The position numbers were made by a program, and so were the translations under genes. From NCBI RefSeq assembly GCF_000241955.1, contig NC_016818.1, forward strand, positions 4,774,001-4,838,000: 64,000 nt of DNA, read 5' to 3'. The notes under the pieces were generated by a model that was given only the letters and a program-made list of their open reading frames with translations, was not told the origin of the DNA and did no database searches. The stretch comes from Rahnella aquatilis CIP 78.65 = ATCC 33071. Lineage in GTDB: Bacteria > Pseudomonadota > Gammaproteobacteria > Enterobacterales > Enterobacteriaceae. This document shows positions 10,994 through 21,099 of this stretch, in pieces. Position 1 is the first letter of the stretch. Each line of letters begins with the position of its first letter.

Positions 10994-12203
10994 AGCTGAT
11001 GGCCGGGAATATCGGCAGCATCAGATAGAGTTTAATCACAATCGCATTGGCAATATCGATGAAGAATGCGCCCACCATCGGCACCACCAGAAACGCAAGA
11101 TGCGAAGGCCCGAACTGGTTGGTGATCGCCTGCATATTGGCAATGGCCGTCGGGGTGGCACCCAGCCCGAAACCACAGTGCCCTGCCGCCAGCACCGCCG
11201 CGTCGTAGTTTTTCCCCATCACGCGATAAGTCACGAAAATCGCGTAAAGTGCCATTGCAAGGGTTTGTACGATAAGAATCGCCATCATCGGCACCGCGAG
11301 TGACGCCATCTCCCACAACTTAAGGCTCATCAATGCCATGGCGAGGAACAGCGATAAACTGACGTTGCCCAGCACGGATACTGCACGGTCGAAGACACGG
11401 TAAAAACCGAGCCATGCCAGCATATTACTCAGGATCACACCGACAAAGAGCACGCAGACAAAGGTTGGAATTTCAAATGCCGAGCCTTGCAACAGGCCGG
11501 AGATGTGCGTCCCCGCCATCAGGCAGATCGCAATCAGCGCGATGGTTTCCACCATCACCAGTGGCGTGATCATCCTGCCAATCGACGGTTTCTCAAATGC
11601 GCTCGGATCGACCGTATCTTCAGGTGTGCCTTGAGGTGTGGAAGAATGGCTCACCAGATAGCGCGCTACCGGGCCGCCAATAATGCCGCCGAGCACCAGA
11701 CCAAAGGTCGCGCAAGCCATCGCGACTTCCGTCGCATTTTCAAAACCATAACGCTCGATAAACAGCTTGCTCCATGCCGCGCCGGTGCCGTGGCCGCCTG
11801 AAAGGGTAATCGACCCCGCCAGCAAACCCATCAGCGGGTCCAGCCCCAGCATTTTCGCCATACCGATACCAATGGCATTTTGTAAAAGCAGTAAACCCAC
11901 GACAATAAACACCAGCAGAAACAGGGATTTTCCGCCTGCCCGCAGGCTTGCAAGATTGGCATTAAGGCCAATGGTTGCGAAGAAGGCCAGCATCAGTGGC
12001 TCTTTTAAAGACATGTCGAAACCGACTTCCCAGCCGAACATCTGATTGGCGATCAGCAACAGCAAAGCGACCAGCAAACCACCGGCAACGGGTTCAGGAA
12101 TGGTGTATTTTTTGAGGAATTTGACCGACTGAACGCATTTCCGTCCTAAAAGGAGTACCAGTGTGGCGGCAACCAGTGTGCCGTAGGTATCGAGTTGAAT
12201 CAT
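10992..12203 (-). CDS. gltS: GltS, sodium/glutamate symporter
   Basis: GltS imports glutamate (D and L) with sodium. The 403-residue protein (E. coli 401) is highly hydrophobic, with two inverted-topology repeats of five membrane helices. Each repeat has a glycine-rich re-entrant loop: GSITLSGGHGTGAAW near 131-145 in the first half and AGHCGFGLGATPTAIANM near 342-359 in the second. The start at 12203 is an ATG with an AGTTCGTGA leader. It is divergent from xanP across 238 bases, as in E. coli, and convergent with the inserted PTS gene. Confidence 0.96.
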   Translation of the reverse strand: MIQLDTYGTLVAATLVLLLGRKCVQSVKFLKKYTIPEPVAGGLLVALLLLIANQMFGWEVGFDMSLKEPLMLAFFATIGLNANLASLRAGGKSLFLLVFIVVGLLLLQNAIGIGMAKMLGLDPLMGLLAGSITLSGGHGTGAAWSKLFIERYGFENATEVAMACATFGLVLGGIIGGPVARYLVSHSSTPQGTPEDTVDPSAFEKPSIGRMITPLVMVETIALIAICLMAGTHISGLLQGSAFEIPTFVCVLFVGVILSNMLAWLGFYRVFDRAVSVLGNVSLSLFLAMALMSLKLWEMASLAVPMMAILIVQTLAMALYAIFVTYRVMGKNYDAAVLAAGHCGFGLGATPTAIANMQAITNQFGPSHLAFLVVPMVGAFFIDIANAIVIKLYLMLPIFPAIS

Positions 12204-12371
12204 TCACGAACTCCATTTTAAAATAAATACAATAAAATTAATTGCTTATAAAATTTTCACTGACATGTTTTTTCCCAGAAGCTGAATTAGAAGTCATTCA
12301 CGCTGCATCAGGCAAGAAAAACAGGCTATAAATCCCGCCCAATCCCAAACCAGCCGTGGAATATTGCCGTT

Positions 12372-12387
12372 AGCAAACGATTGCTTT
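12372..12387. promoter_or_regulatory. Putative PurR operator in the gltS-xanP intergenic region
   Basis: The core GCAAACGATTGC (12373-12384) differs at one position from the symmetric PurR core GCAAACGTTTGC. It lies 55 bases before the xanP ATG, a fitting position for purine-dependent repression of a xanthine permease. This is an inference from the motif only. Confidence 0.5.
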
Positions 12388-12441
12388 TATCGTTAATTTC
12401 AATAAAAATGCCCGCTTTGCCGCTTATTGGAATGCCACAGC

Positions 12442-13833
12442 ATGAGTTCGCAACCCGCAGAACAAGAAACACAGCAACCCGATCTCTCCCGCCAGCAAAA
12501 AAGTGAACTGATTTACCGGCTCGAGGACCGCCCGCCTTTACCTCAGACGTTATTCGCCGCCTGTCAGCACCTGCTGGCGATGTTTGTTGCGGTAATCACA
12601 CCGGCATTACTGATTTGTCAGGCGCTGGGTTTACCTGCGCAGGACACGCAGCACATCATCAGCATGTCGCTGTTCGCCTCTGGCCTGGCGTCTATTTTGC
12701 AGATTAAAACCTGGGGGCCGGTCGGCTCAGGTTTACTTTCGATTCAGGGCACCAGCTTTAACTTTGTCGCTCCGCTTATCATGGGCGGGATGGCGCTGAA
12801 AAATGGCGGTGCGGATGTGCCGACCATGATGGCGGCGCTGTTCGGCACGCTGATGCTGGCTTCCTGTACCGAAATCATTCTTTCCCGTTTCCTGCATCTC
12901 GCGCGCCGCATTATTACGCCGCTGGTTTCCGGCATCGTGGTAATGATTATCGGGCTGTCACTGATTCAGGTCGGGCTGACATCTATCGGCGGCGGATATG
13001 CAGCCATGAGCGATCACACTTTCGGCGCACCGAAAAATCTGCTGCTGGCCGCCGTCGTGCTGGTGGTGATTGTTCTGCTAAACCGTCAACGTAATCCTTA
13101 CCTGCGCGTGGCATCTCTGGTTATCGCGATGGCTGTGGGTTATCTGGTGGCCTGGATGACGGGCATGTTGCCAACCGTCGCGCCAGCCGCGCAAGGTAAC
13201 TGGATAACATTACCGACGCCGCTGTATTACGGGCTGGGTTTTGACTGGAATCTGCTGATCCCGCTGATGCTGATTTTCATGGTGACATCGCTGGAAACCA
13301 TCGGTGATATTACGGCCACTTCAGACGTTTCTGAGCAGCCAGTCAGCGGCCCGCTTTACATGAAGCGCATCAAAGGCGGCGTGCTGGCCAATGGCCTGAA
13401 CTCGATGCTTTCTGCGGTATTTAACACCTTCCCGAATTCCTGCTTCGGACAAAACAACGGCGTCATTCAGCTGACCGGCGTTGCCAGCCGTTATGTCGGT
13501 TTTGTGGTCGCGCTGATGCTGATTCTCCTCGGGCTGTTCCCTGCCGTTGCAGGCTTTGTGCAGCATATTCCTGAACCGGTGCTGGGTGGCGCCACCATCG
13601 TGATGTTCGGTACCATTGCCGCTTCGGGTGTGCGTATTGTTTCCCGCGAGCGTCTGAACCGCCGCGCGATTATGATCATGGCGCTTTCTCTCGCTGTCGG
13701 TATGGGTGTTTCCCAGCAACCGCTGATCCTGCAATTCGCGCCAGACTGGCTGAAAACCCTTCTCTCTTCTGGCATTGCGGCAGGCGGCATTACTGCGATT
13801 GTTCTGAATCTGGTTTTCCCTCACGAAAAGTAA
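12442..13833 (+). CDS. xanP: XanP, xanthine:proton symporter
   Basis: XanP takes up xanthine by proton symport and belongs to the NCS2 (nucleobase-ascorbate) family. From the ATG at 12442 it is 463 residues; a TTG at 12427 would add five, but the ATG version fits E. coli XanP (MS...) better. Family marks are [16 protein letters not shown] near 41-56, the fold-breaking [13 protein letters not shown] near 100-112, and the substrate-site sequences [16 protein letters not shown] near 285-300 and [19 protein letters not shown] near 335-353. It has about 14 membrane segments. It is followed by a terminator, then yicH. Confidence 0.94.
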   Translation: MSSQPAEQETQQPDLSRQQKSELIYRLEDRPPLPQTLFAACQHLLAMFVAVITPALLICQALGLPAQDTQHIISMSLFASGLASILQIKTWGPVGSGLLSIQGTSFNFVAPLIMGGMALKNGGADVPTMMAALFGTLMLASCTEIILSRFLHLARRIITPLVSGIVVMIIGLSLIQVGLTSIGGGYAAMSDHTFGAPKNLLLAAVVLVVIVLLNRQRNPYLRVASLVIAMAVGYLVAWMTGMLPTVAPAAQGNWITLPTPLYYGLGFDWNLLIPLMLIFMVTSLETIGDITATSDVSEQPVSGPLYMKRIKGGVLANGLNSMLSAVFNTFPNSCFGQNNGVIQLTGVASRYVGFVVALMLILLGLFPAVAGFVQHIPEPVLGGATIVMFGTIAASGVRIVSRERLNRRAIMIMALSLAVGMGVSQQPLILQFAPDWLKTLLSSGIAAGGITAIVLNLVFPHEK

Positions 13834-13858
13834 TCACCGGATGTAATCCGCGTGCAAC

Positions 13859-13893
13859 AGCGGCAGAAGGTCTGGAACCCCTGCCGCTTTTTA
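13859..13893 (+). terminator. Rho-independent terminator after xanP
   Basis: Arms AGCGGCAG (13859-13866) and CTGCCGCT (13881-13888) enclose a 14-base loop with a small GGT/ACC inner stem. A T-run follows (TTTTTATT). Confidence 0.8.
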
Positions 13894-13986
13894 TTGCCTC
13901 CATTCGGCTAACCTGTTGAGAAAAGTCGCTGTTTGCGGCATAAACAAAGAATCTTTTTCCATTTTCCCGTTACAGGGCTCCAGACG

Positions 13987-15681
13987 ATGAGATTTATCGG
14001 TAAAATTTTGCTGACGTTCGCCTTACTTCTGGTGCTGGCGATCGTGCTGGTGTACGTCCTGTTGCAAACCCGCTGGGCGGCTGGCTGGGTCAGTCGCTGG
14101 GTCAGCAATAACAGCGAGTACCGTCTCTCCGTGGAGAAACTCGACCATAACTGGTCGTCGCCGGGTCGGGTGACGTTAAACAATGTTGTCTTCGGGCAAA
14201 AGAATCACCCGGAAATTCTCAGTGCCGGGGAAGTCGATCTGGATTTAAGCTGGCGTCAGATCACCGAACCGCGCTTTTTCGATCGCGTCGTGCTGGTCAG
14301 CGGACGTCTCAATGTCAGCCCTTCGTCAATGAATTTGCCATTGCAGGCCAATACCCTGCAACTGAGTAAAATGGCGCTCACCGGCAATACCGCTGGCTTA
14401 GACATTCAGGGTCAGCAGATTAACGCCGGTATTTCACCGTGGCAGCCTAAACCCAATCAGCTTTTAGGCGATAAAGCCGACTTCCAGTTAAGCGCCGCCA
14501 GCCTGACCGTCAACGGCCTGCCAGCCGAAAATGTGCTGATTCAGGGCAACATCAATAATAAAAATCTGACGCTGAGTAATTTTGGCGGCGATCTGGCGCG
14601 CGGTCAGCTAACGGGCAAAGCCACACAGGCCGCCGACGGTAGCTGGAACATTGAAAACCTGCGTCTGAGCAATGTGCGTCTGCAAACTTCAAAACCGCTT
14701 TCAGCTTTCTTCGACGACTTCCAGTCCCTGCCCAAAGTGACTATTCAGCGCTTTGATCTGATCGACGCCCGTTTACAGGGAACGGATTGGGCATTCAGCG
14801 ACGTTGATTTGTCCGTGCAAGATCTGACGCTTGAAAAAGGTGACTGGCAAAGCGATGACGGCGAAATCACGCTGAATGCGACCGACATGATTGACGGTAA
14901 TCTGCATATTCAGGATCCGATCATCAGCCTCGACCTTTCGCCGCAGGGCATTGCGATCAAACAAGCGACGGCACGCTGGGAGCGCAGTTTACTGCGCATG
15001 ACCGGCAACTGGCTGCGCGCCAACAAACGCCTTCAGCTTGATGAAGTGTCTGTTGCGGGACTGGAATACACCTTGCCGGAAAACTGGAAACAACTCTGGA
15101 ATCAGGCACTGCCGGATTCGCTGTCTGAAGTCTTTATCAGCCGGTTCATTGCTAACCGGAACCTGATTATTGATATCAATCCGCAGTTCCCCTTCCAGCT
15201 GACCGCGCTTGATGGACTCGGCAGTAACCTGCTGCTGGCGCGTAATCATCAGTGGGGGATCTGGAACGGTAAGCTGAATCTGAATGCCAGCGAAGCGACG
15301 TTCAACCGCAATGACGTGCGCCGTCCTTCCATCACGCTGGAGGCGAACGATCGTCAGGTAAATATTGCAGAGCTGAGTGCCTTTACCAAAGAAGGATTGC
15401 TGGAAGCCAGTGCGACAGTTGATCAACAGCCGCAGCGTCATTTCTCTGTGAAGATGACCGGTCGCTCGGTACCGGCAAATCAGCTGGAAAACTGGGGATG
15501 GCCACATGTGGCAATGGAAGGTAACGCCAATATGCAACTGAATCTGCAAGGGCAGATGCCAGCAAACGTGGATTACAAACCCACGCTCAGCGGTACCTTA
15601 CAGATAAACGGCAGCCAGAGCATTGACCAGACAATGGTGAACGGACTGGTTTCCGGTGCGCAAGCGCCCGCTGTTCCCTAA
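13987..15681 (+). CDS. yicH: YicH, AsmA-family inner-membrane-anchored protein
   Basis: YicH belongs to the AsmA-like family, whose larger members (TamB, YhdP, YdbH) form periplasmic beta-groove bridges for phospholipid transport; YicH itself is poorly characterised. I choose the ATG at 13987 (564 residues), because MRFIGKILLTFALLLV then gives the single N-terminal anchor expected; an upstream TTG at 13933 adds 18 unlikely residues. After the anchor (about 5-27) the rest is periplasmic beta-strand repeats, with the conserved RRPSITLEANDRQVNIAELS near 452-471. It lies downstream of xanP as in E. coli. A bidirectional terminator separates it from fabY. Confidence 0.9.
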   Translation: MRFIGKILLTFALLLVLAIVLVYVLLQTRWAAGWVSRWVSNNSEYRLSVEKLDHNWSSPGRVTLNNVVFGQKNHPEILSAGEVDLDLSWRQITEPRFFDRVVLVSGRLNVSPSSMNLPLQANTLQLSKMALTGNTAGLDIQGQQINAGISPWQPKPNQLLGDKADFQLSAASLTVNGLPAENVLIQGNINNKNLTLSNFGGDLARGQLTGKATQAADGSWNIENLRLSNVRLQTSKPLSAFFDDFQSLPKVTIQRFDLIDARLQGTDWAFSDVDLSVQDLTLEKGDWQSDDGEITLNATDMIDGNLHIQDPIISLDLSPQGIAIKQATARWERSLLRMTGNWLRANKRLQLDEVSVAGLEYTLPENWKQLWNQALPDSLSEVFISRFIANRNLIIDINPQFPFQLTALDGLGSNLLLARNHQWGIWNGKLNLNASEATFNRNDVRRPSITLEANDRQVNIAELSAFTKEGLLEASATVDQQPQRHFSVKMTGRSVPANQLENWGWPHVAMEGNANMQLNLQGQMPANVDYKPTLSGTLQINGSQSIDQTMVNGLVSGAQAPAVP

Positions 15682-15703
15682 ATCAGTTCAGCGGCCATAA
15701 TGC

Positions 15704-15731
15704 AAAAGGCACCGCCATTGCGGTGCCTTTT
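15704..15731. terminator. Bidirectional terminator between yicH and fabY
   Basis: A perfect 12-base stem: AAAAGGCACCGC (15704-15715), loop CATT, GCGGTGCCTTTT (15720-15731). The flanking A and T runs make it work in both directions for these convergent genes. It also marks the junction between two blocks that are far apart in E. coli. Confidence 0.88.
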
Positions 15732-15749
15732 GTTTGGGATTAACACAAA

Positions 15750-16682
15750 TCAGTTAATTTCAGGTTCCAGCGGTGCGCCTGGCGCGGCGGGCAACACCAG
15801 ATAAGTGCCTTCAAATACCGCGCCGTCTATCTCATCGCCGTACAAATTCACTTCGAGTTGCACGCGCGCTTTACGCCCGCGGGCCAGACGGTCGAGATCA
15901 CCACGGACAGAGCCCAGATCGGCAACAGCACGAGGTCTTCCGGTCACCGGCATGCTGTAACGGATATGTGCATCCGCCAGCACAATGGTGCCACCCAGAT
16001 GACGTTCACGTAGCAACAGCCAGATCAGCCCCCAGCCGGTCAGCGTTGCCAGCGAAAACAAACTGCCAGCGAATAACGTATGGTGAGGATTCTGGTTGCC
16101 CGTTTCCGGCATCGTGGTGACAAATCGCTGCCCGGTGTACTGACTGATACGCACGCCCATTTTTTCGCTGAGCGGGATATGGTCATACCAGGCCTGTTGC
16201 AGCTGACCGCACCAGTCGGGACGATGCAGAATATCATCCAGCGTTTCGATGGGTTTGATCATCAGGAAATGGCGAACCGGCGTGGTTTGCGGTGTGGTGA
16301 TTTCACCCTGATTTACAAAGCCCAGTTTGGCAAAGAAATCCACGGCATCTTCGCGGGCGCTACAGACCACACGTTTTACCCCTTCCTGACGCGCCACAGA
16401 CTCCAGGGTCATCGCGACCAGCGTCCCCAGCCCTTTGTCCTGGACATTCGGATCAACCGCCAGAAAGCGGATAGAGGCTTCGTTATCGGCATTGATGTAT
16501 AAACGACCAACCGCCACCGGTTCGCCATTTTCATCAACCACCATCTGATGATGGGCGATGGAATCGTAGGCATCACGCTCTGAACCCTCCGGCTGATGCA
16601 ACGGTTTACGCAGCATTTCCCAGCGGAATCGGTAATAGGCGGCCAGTTCTTTTTCGGTCGTCGGTACTCTCAGATGATACAT
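15750..16682 (-). CDS. fabY: FabY (YiiD), GNAT-thioesterase fusion linked to fatty-acid initiation
   Basis: FabY can support the start of fatty-acid synthesis independently of FabH; the exact reaction is not settled. The 310 residues split into an N-terminal GNAT acetyltransferase domain (about 1-145, with the acetyl-CoA loop [12 protein letters not shown] near 80-91) and a C-terminal hot-dog thioesterase-like domain (about 160-300, with [21 protein letters not shown] near 198-218). It is about 19 residues shorter at the N-terminus than the annotated E. coli YiiD, which suggests that the E. coli start is too far upstream. It is the last gene of yihX-yihY-dtd-fabY. Confidence 0.92.
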   Translation of the reverse strand: MYHLRVPTTEKELAAYYRFRWEMLRKPLHQPEGSERDAYDSIAHHQMVVDENGEPVAVGRLYINADNEASIRFLAVDPNVQDKGLGTLVAMTLESVARQEGVKRVVCSAREDAVDFFAKLGFVNQGEITTPQTTPVRHFLMIKPIETLDDILHRPDWCGQLQQAWYDHIPLSEKMGVRISQYTGQRFVTTMPETGNQNPHHTLFAGSLFSLATLTGWGLIWLLLRERHLGGTIVLADAHIRYSMPVTGRPRAVADLGSVRGDLDRLARGRKARVQLEVNLYGDEIDGAVFEGTYLVLPAAPGAPLEPEIN

Positions 16683-16715
16683 AGATGCTTTCTCTCCGGC
16701 GTTATGCCTTATGGA

Positions 16716-17153
16716 TCAGACTTGTAGCCAGAAGGTCACCGGCCCGTCGTTCACCAGTGCCACTTTCATATCCGCTGCAAAGCGTCCGGTTTCGGTAGCA
16801 ATGCCTTTTTCCCGGCACTGCCCGCAAAAATACTGATATAACCGATCCGCTTCCTGTGGCTCAGCCCCGCGCGAGAACCCGGGACGCATGCCTTTTTGTG
16901 TGTCCGCCGCAAGCGTGAACTGCGACACCACCAGCAGGCTGCCACCGGCCTGCTGCACGTTCAGATTCATCTTGTCATTTTCGTCACCGAAGATTCGGTA
17001 CCCGATCACCCGTTCACACAGGCGTTTGGCTTTTTGTTCGTCATCGCCCTGTTCAACGCCCAGTAAAACCAGTAACCCCGGTCCTATCTGGCCACAGATT
17101 TCGCCATCGATCGTAACGCTGGCATTCAATACCCGCTGAATTAACGCAATCAT
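16716..17153 (-). CDS. dtd: D-aminoacyl-tRNA deacylase
   Basis: Dtd removes D-amino acids (and glycine from mischarged tRNA-Ala), protecting translation from wrong amino acids. The 145 residues match the family length. Both active-site signatures are present: SQFTLAAD near 77-84 and the Gly-cisPro motif NDGPVTFWL near 136-144, which enforces chiral selection. The N-terminus [18 protein letters not shown] is typical. It lies 18 bases after yihY and 33 before fabY in a four-gene cluster. Confidence 0.96.
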   Translation of the reverse strand: MIALIQRVLNASVTIDGEICGQIGPGLLVLLGVEQGDDEQKAKRLCERVIGYRIFGDENDKMNLNVQQAGGSLLVVSQFTLAADTQKGMRPGFSRGAEPQEADRLYQYFCGQCREKGIATETGRFAADMKVALVNDGPVTFWLQV

Positions 17154-17171
17154 ACAAATCCTTCGGACTGA

Positions 17172-18041
17172 TTATTCTTCTGCCACATGTTGAGCAGATT
17201 GCAATTTTCTCAGAGAACGATACTCGCCCAGCGTGACGGTAATTTCCGCACCGAGAAGCACGATACACCAGCTGACATAAACCCAGAGAAATAAAATAGG
17301 GATCACAGCCAGTACACCGTAAATCAACTGATACGACGGGAAAAGCTGGATGTATAAGGTGAAGATTTTTTTACTCAACTCGAATAATACGCCGGAGACC
17401 AGCGCGCCCACCAGCGCATCTTTCGCCGGCACTCTGACTGTCGGTACCACCTGATAAAGCAGCCAGAATGTCACCCAGGAAATCAGCAAAGGCAGGATGC
17501 GCAGGGCGTGGTCGATCACCGAATGCACGCCGCTGATATTCAGCCAGTTCAGGGAGAGCAGATACGAGCTGACCGCCACACTGGCGACCAGCAAAATAGG
17601 CCCGAGCGTTAAAACCATCCAGTAGACGGCAAAGGAGAAGACGATCGGACGTTTGGTTTTGCTGTCCCAGATTTTGTTCAGCACGCTGTCTACTGAGGCG
17701 ATCAGAAGCAATGCGGTAACGATTAATCCGCAGGTACCCACGGCCGTCATTTTGCTGGAGTTGGCAACAAACTGTTCCAGATAACGCTGGATTGTATTAC
17801 CGGTCGCAGGCATGAAGTTGGAAAAGATGAAGGTTTTCAGCTGCATGCTGATTTCTGAAAAAACAGGGAATAAGGCAAAAAGTGAAAATACCACCGCAAT
17901 CAGCGGCACGAGAGAAAGCAAAGAGACATAGGCCAGATGGCCCGCAAGAAGCGTCAGGCCATCTTTATCCGAACGCTTTAAGAGCAGGCGCGTAAATTTC
18001 CACAACGATTTTAGGGAGTGGCTCAGTGCCCTTTTCTGCAT
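17172..18041 (-). CDS. yihY: YihY, BrkB-family inner-membrane protein
   Basis: This is a 289-residue member of the YihY/BrkB (UPF0761) family, formerly mistaken for ribonuclease BN; its function is unknown. Six membrane segments are visible from about residue 35 to 275. Family sequences include [21 protein letters not shown] near 34-54 (first 20 residues quoted in part) and the pair [16 protein letters not shown] near 237-252 followed by [14 protein letters not shown]. It starts 11 bases after yihX and ends 18 bases before dtd, so it is very likely co-transcribed with them. Confidence 0.9.
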   Translation of the reverse strand: MQKRALSHSLKSLWKFTRLLLKRSDKDGLTLLAGHLAYVSLLSLVPLIAVVFSLFALFPVFSEISMQLKTFIFSNFMPATGNTIQRYLEQFVANSSKMTAVGTCGLIVTALLLIASVDSVLNKIWDSKTKRPIVFSFAVYWMVLTLGPILLVASVAVSSYLLSLNWLNISGVHSVIDHALRILPLLISWVTFWLLYQVVPTVRVPAKDALVGALVSGVLFELSKKIFTLYIQLFPSYQLIYGVLAVIPILFLWVYVSWCIVLLGAEITVTLGEYRSLRKLQSAQHVAEE

Positions 18042-18052
18042 CCTTACATCCT

Positions 18053-18640
18053 TCAGGAAAAGTATTTCGGTACCGTCTGGTTATCTTCCACCCATACAGC
18101 CTCAATGCCAGCCGCCCGGGCGGCTTCGATATTTTCAGCAACATCATCAAAGAACACGGCCTGATCGGCAGTGAATCCTTCTTTCTCCAGAACGTGCAGG
18201 AAGATTTCGGGCTCCGGTTTGCGCATCCCCAGATTTTGTGAGAGATACATCGCGTCGGTATTGGCTTCGATTTCCGGATAATGATGAGGCCAGAAATCCA
18301 GATGCAAGCGGTTGGTATTCGAAAGCACGACGACACGATGGCCTTCTTCGCGCAGTTTCTGGAACAGGGCGATAACCTCAGGACGCAGACCAACAAACAC
18401 CGCATGCCAGCCCGCACTGAATTGTTCAAAGCTTAGCGCGATACCCATTTCATGACACAAATCGGCAGCAAACTGTTCGTCGCTGATTTCACCACGCTCG
18501 TGTTTCTGGAACACCTCGCCCATTGAAAACCGCTCGGTCAGCGTCGCCAGCGGGGTACCACTCAGATGGCTCCACACCCCCAGCACTCGTTTGAAATCAA
18601 TATCAATAATGACGTTTCCCATATCAAAAATGTACAGCAT
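18053..18640 (-). CDS. yihX: YihX, HAD-family alpha-D-glucose-1-phosphate phosphatase
   Basis: YihX hydrolyses alpha-D-glucose-1-phosphate, a product of glycogen breakdown, and is a HAD-superfamily enzyme. At 195 residues it is slightly shorter than E. coli YihX (199). The catalytic nucleophile is Asp6 in IFDMGNV, and the sequence differs from the usual DxD in having Met-Gly after Asp, as in E. coli YihX. Motif II is VVLSNTN near 107-113, and motif III/IV is [14 protein letters not shown] near 142-155 with [12 protein letters not shown] near 162-173. It is the first gene of the yihX-yihY-dtd-fabY cluster. Confidence 0.92.
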   Translation of the reverse strand: MLYIFDMGNVIIDIDFKRVLGVWSHLSGTPLATLTERFSMGEVFQKHERGEISDEQFAADLCHEMGIALSFEQFSAGWHAVFVGLRPEVIALFQKLREEGHRVVVLSNTNRLHLDFWPHHYPEIEANTDAMYLSQNLGMRKPEPEIFLHVLEKEGFTADQAVFFDDVAENIEAARAAGIEAVWVEDNQTVPKYFS

Positions 18641-18743
18641 TGCACGCTCCTGATTTCAAAGATGACAGTTAACTTTAGCGGTAAAACGTACAAGTGAACA
18701 GGGGGAACGCGACGAGGTTTAATCAACAGAGGAGAAAAAAACA

Positions 18744-18776
18744 TAAAAAAAACAGGGTACCCGAAGGCACCCTGTT
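18744..18776 (-). terminator. Rho-independent terminator of typA
   Basis: On the minus strand a stem AACAGGGT/ACCCTGTT, extended by CC/GG pairs around a TTCG loop, is followed by eight Ts (A-run at 18744-18751 on the plus strand). It closely resembles the terminator after kup. Confidence 0.88.
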
Positions 18777-18804
18777 TCTGTGTAACGGCAAACGTTAAAG
18801 AAGA

Positions 18805-20628
18805 TTAACCTTCTTTAGGACCACGCATTGCACGTTTACGATCGTTCTCGGTCAGGTGACGTTTACGGATACGCACAGACAGAGGAGTCACTTCGACCAG
18901 TTCGTCATCATCGATGAATTCCAGAGCTTGCTCCAGAGACATTTTGATAGCAGGAACCAGTGTCGTTGCTTCGTCAGTACCGGACGCACGCATGTTGGTC
19001 AGTTTCTTACCGGTCAGGCAGTTCACGGTCAGGTCGTTAGAACGTGAGTGAATACCGATGATCTGGCCCTCATACACTTCTGCGCCGTGGCCCAGGAACA
19101 GTTTACCGCGGTCTTGCAGGCTGAACAGTGCGAACGCAACCGCTTTACCCTGACCGTTGGAGATCAGCACGCCGTTCTGACGCTGGCCGATTTCGCCCGG
19201 ACGAACGTCATCGTAGTGGCTGAACGTGGAGTACAGCAGACCGGTACCCGAAGTCATGGTCATGAATTCGGTACGGAAGCCGATCAGGCCACGTGCAGGG
19301 ATCAGGTAATCAAGACGGATACGACCTTTGCCGTCTGGGATCATGTCTTTGACATCGCCTTTACGCTCACCCATGGCCTGCATTACAGAACCCTGGTGTT
19401 GCTCTTCGATATCCAGTGTCACGTTCTCGAATGGCTCTTGCATGCGGCCATCAATTTTACGGTTGATAACTTTAGGACGGGAAACCGCCAGCTCGAAACC
19501 TTCACGACGCATGTTTTCGATCAGAACCGACAGGTGAAGTTCGCCACGGCCTGAAACGCGGAATGCATCAGCATCTTCAGTTTCTTCAACACGCAATGCA
19601 ACGTTGTGCACCAGTTCTTTGTTCAGACGGTCGAGGATCTGACGCGAAGTCACATACTTACCTTCTTTACCACAGAACGGAGAGGTGTTTACGTTGAAGT
19701 ACATGGTTACAGTTGGTTCATCAACGCTCAGCGCTGGCAGAGCTTCAACATTCGCCGGATCACAGATGGTGTCGGAGATGTTCAGTTCGCCCAGGCCGGT
19801 GATGGCGATGATGTCGCCGGCTTCAGCAACAGTCGCTTCGATGCGCTCAAGACCCATGTGGGTCAGCACTTTACCGACTTTACCGTTACGGGTTTTGCCT
19901 TCGCTGTCGATGACAGTGACTTGCTGGTTAGGCTTAACGGTACCGCGTTTGATACGGCCGATGCCGATGACGCCAACATAGTTGTTGTAGTCCAGCTGAG
20001 AGATTTGCATCTGGAAAGGTGCTTCCATCTCAACTTGTGGCGGAGATACGTGGTCAACGATCGCCTGATACAGCGGGGTCATGTCTTCGGCCATATCGTT
20101 ATGGTCGTTACCCGCAATACCCATCAGTGCTGATGCATAGATGATTGGGAAATCGAGTTGTTCGTCGGTTGCGTCCAGGTTTACGAACAGGTCGAAGACC
20201 TGATCAACAACCCAGTCAGGACGCGCGCCAGGGCGGTCAACCTTGTTGATTACCACGATCGGTTTCAGACCATTAGCGAAGGCTTTTTTGGTCACGAAAC
20301 GGGTTTGCGGCATTGGGCCATCCATTGCATCCACAACCAGCAGCACCGAGTCGACCATTGACATCACACGCTCTACCTCACCGCCGAAGTCGGCGTGTCC
20401 CGGGGTATCCACGATGTTGATGCGGTAGTCTTTCCAATTAATGGCGGTGTTTTTTGCGAGGATGGTAATCCCACGCTCTTTCTCCAAATCGTTGGAGTCC
20501 ATTACGCGTTCAGTGGCTTCTACACGTTCTCCGAAAGTACCGGATTGTTGCAGCAGCTTGTCGACCAGGGTGGTTTTACCATGGTCAACGTGGGCAATAA
20601 TGGCGATGTTACGCAAATTTTCGATCAC
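18805..20628 (-). CDS. typA: TypA/BipA, ribosome-associated translational GTPase
   Basis: BipA is an EF-G-like GTPase that binds 70S ribosomes and helps large-subunit assembly, mainly in the cold or under stress. The 607 residues match E. coli. G1 is AHVDHGKTT near 13-21, G2 lies around RGITI near 53-57, G3 is [15 protein letters not shown] near 74-88, and G4 is [10 protein letters not shown] near 128-137. Domains II, III and V and the BipA-specific C-terminal domain follow, ending in [20 protein letters not shown]. It is divergent from glnA with a 471-base gap. In E. coli the two genes have the same arrangement. Confidence 0.97.
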   Translation of the reverse strand: MIENLRNIAIIAHVDHGKTTLVDKLLQQSGTFGERVEATERVMDSNDLEKERGITILAKNTAINWKDYRINIVDTPGHADFGGEVERVMSMVDSVLLVVDAMDGPMPQTRFVTKKAFANGLKPIVVINKVDRPGARPDWVVDQVFDLFVNLDATDEQLDFPIIYASALMGIAGNDHNDMAEDMTPLYQAIVDHVSPPQVEMEAPFQMQISQLDYNNYVGVIGIGRIKRGTVKPNQQVTVIDSEGKTRNGKVGKVLTHMGLERIEATVAEAGDIIAITGLGELNISDTICDPANVEALPALSVDEPTVTMYFNVNTSPFCGKEGKYVTSRQILDRLNKELVHNVALRVEETEDADAFRVSGRGELHLSVLIENMRREGFELAVSRPKVINRKIDGRMQEPFENVTLDIEEQHQGSVMQAMGERKGDVKDMIPDGKGRIRLDYLIPARGLIGFRTEFMTMTSGTGLLYSTFSHYDDVRPGEIGQRQNGVLISNGQGKAVAFALFSLQDRGKLFLGHGAEVYEGQIIGIHSRSNDLTVNCLTGKKLTNMRASGTDEATTLVPAIKMSLEQALEFIDDDELVEVTPLSVRIRKRHLTENDRKRAMRGPKEG

Positions 20629-20734
20629 AGCTTTGCCTCAGGCATTAGAAATAGCGCGCTATTGTACACGTATTAAGCGAGGTTCTAAACAAGATCACAA
20701 GGATCTTGTTGAAACAACTTATGGATGGTTACTT

Positions 20735-20750
20735 TGTGATCCCTTTCACG
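20735..20750. promoter_or_regulatory. CRP-cAMP site upstream of glnA
   Basis: TGTGA-TCCCTT-TCACG matches the CRP consensus TGTGA-N6-TCACA at nine of ten conserved positions. In E. coli, CRP acts at the weak sigma-70 promoter glnAp1, upstream of the NtrC sites. The relative position here agrees. Confidence 0.7.
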
Positions 20751-20779
20751 GTGCAAAAAGACCACTGAACCATTATTAC

Positions 20780-20826
20780 GCACCTTTTTGGTGCCTTGCA
20801 TCTCACCACCAGCACCATTTTAGTGC
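20780..20826. promoter_or_regulatory. Two high-affinity NtrC enhancer sites for glnA
   Basis: Both sites match the NtrC consensus GCACY-N5-RGTGC perfectly: GCACC-TTTTT-GGTGC at 20780-20794 and GCACC-ATTTT-AGTGC at 20812-20826. Their centres lie about 141 and 109 bases before the predicted glnAp2 start, the same phase and distance as in E. coli. Phosphorylated NtrC should oligomerise here and contact sigma-54 polymerase by DNA looping. Confidence 0.9.
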
Positions 20827-20901
20827 AGTAATTCCGTTATGGTGCATACTTGTCGAGTGCAAAAGCCCTGTAAAATGGCGTTGTTTGCATTTTCTCAAAG
20901 T

Positions 20902-20917
20902 TGGCACAGTTTTCGCT
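20902..20917 (+). promoter_or_regulatory. glnAp2, sigma-54 promoter
   Basis: TGGCAC at -24 and TTCGCT at -12, with the invariant GG and GC twelve bases apart, fit a sigma-54 promoter and match E. coli glnAp2 almost base for base. Transcription should start near 20928, giving an unusually long leader of about 170 nucleotides before the glnA ATG at 21100. Confidence 0.9.
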
Positions 20918-21099
20918 AATAGTTTTTAGAGTAAAAGTTTTTTAGGGTAAAAAATTTTTTACAGAGTGAAGAGCCTGACCAGACAAATAATAGCGCTGTT
21001 CAGTCTGCACGCCAGTTCCAGTAAGGCTGTTATTTCCAACTAAAGACCAAAAATGGTTATTCGTTCCACGACGATAATGAGAAATTCGGGAGAACTAGT

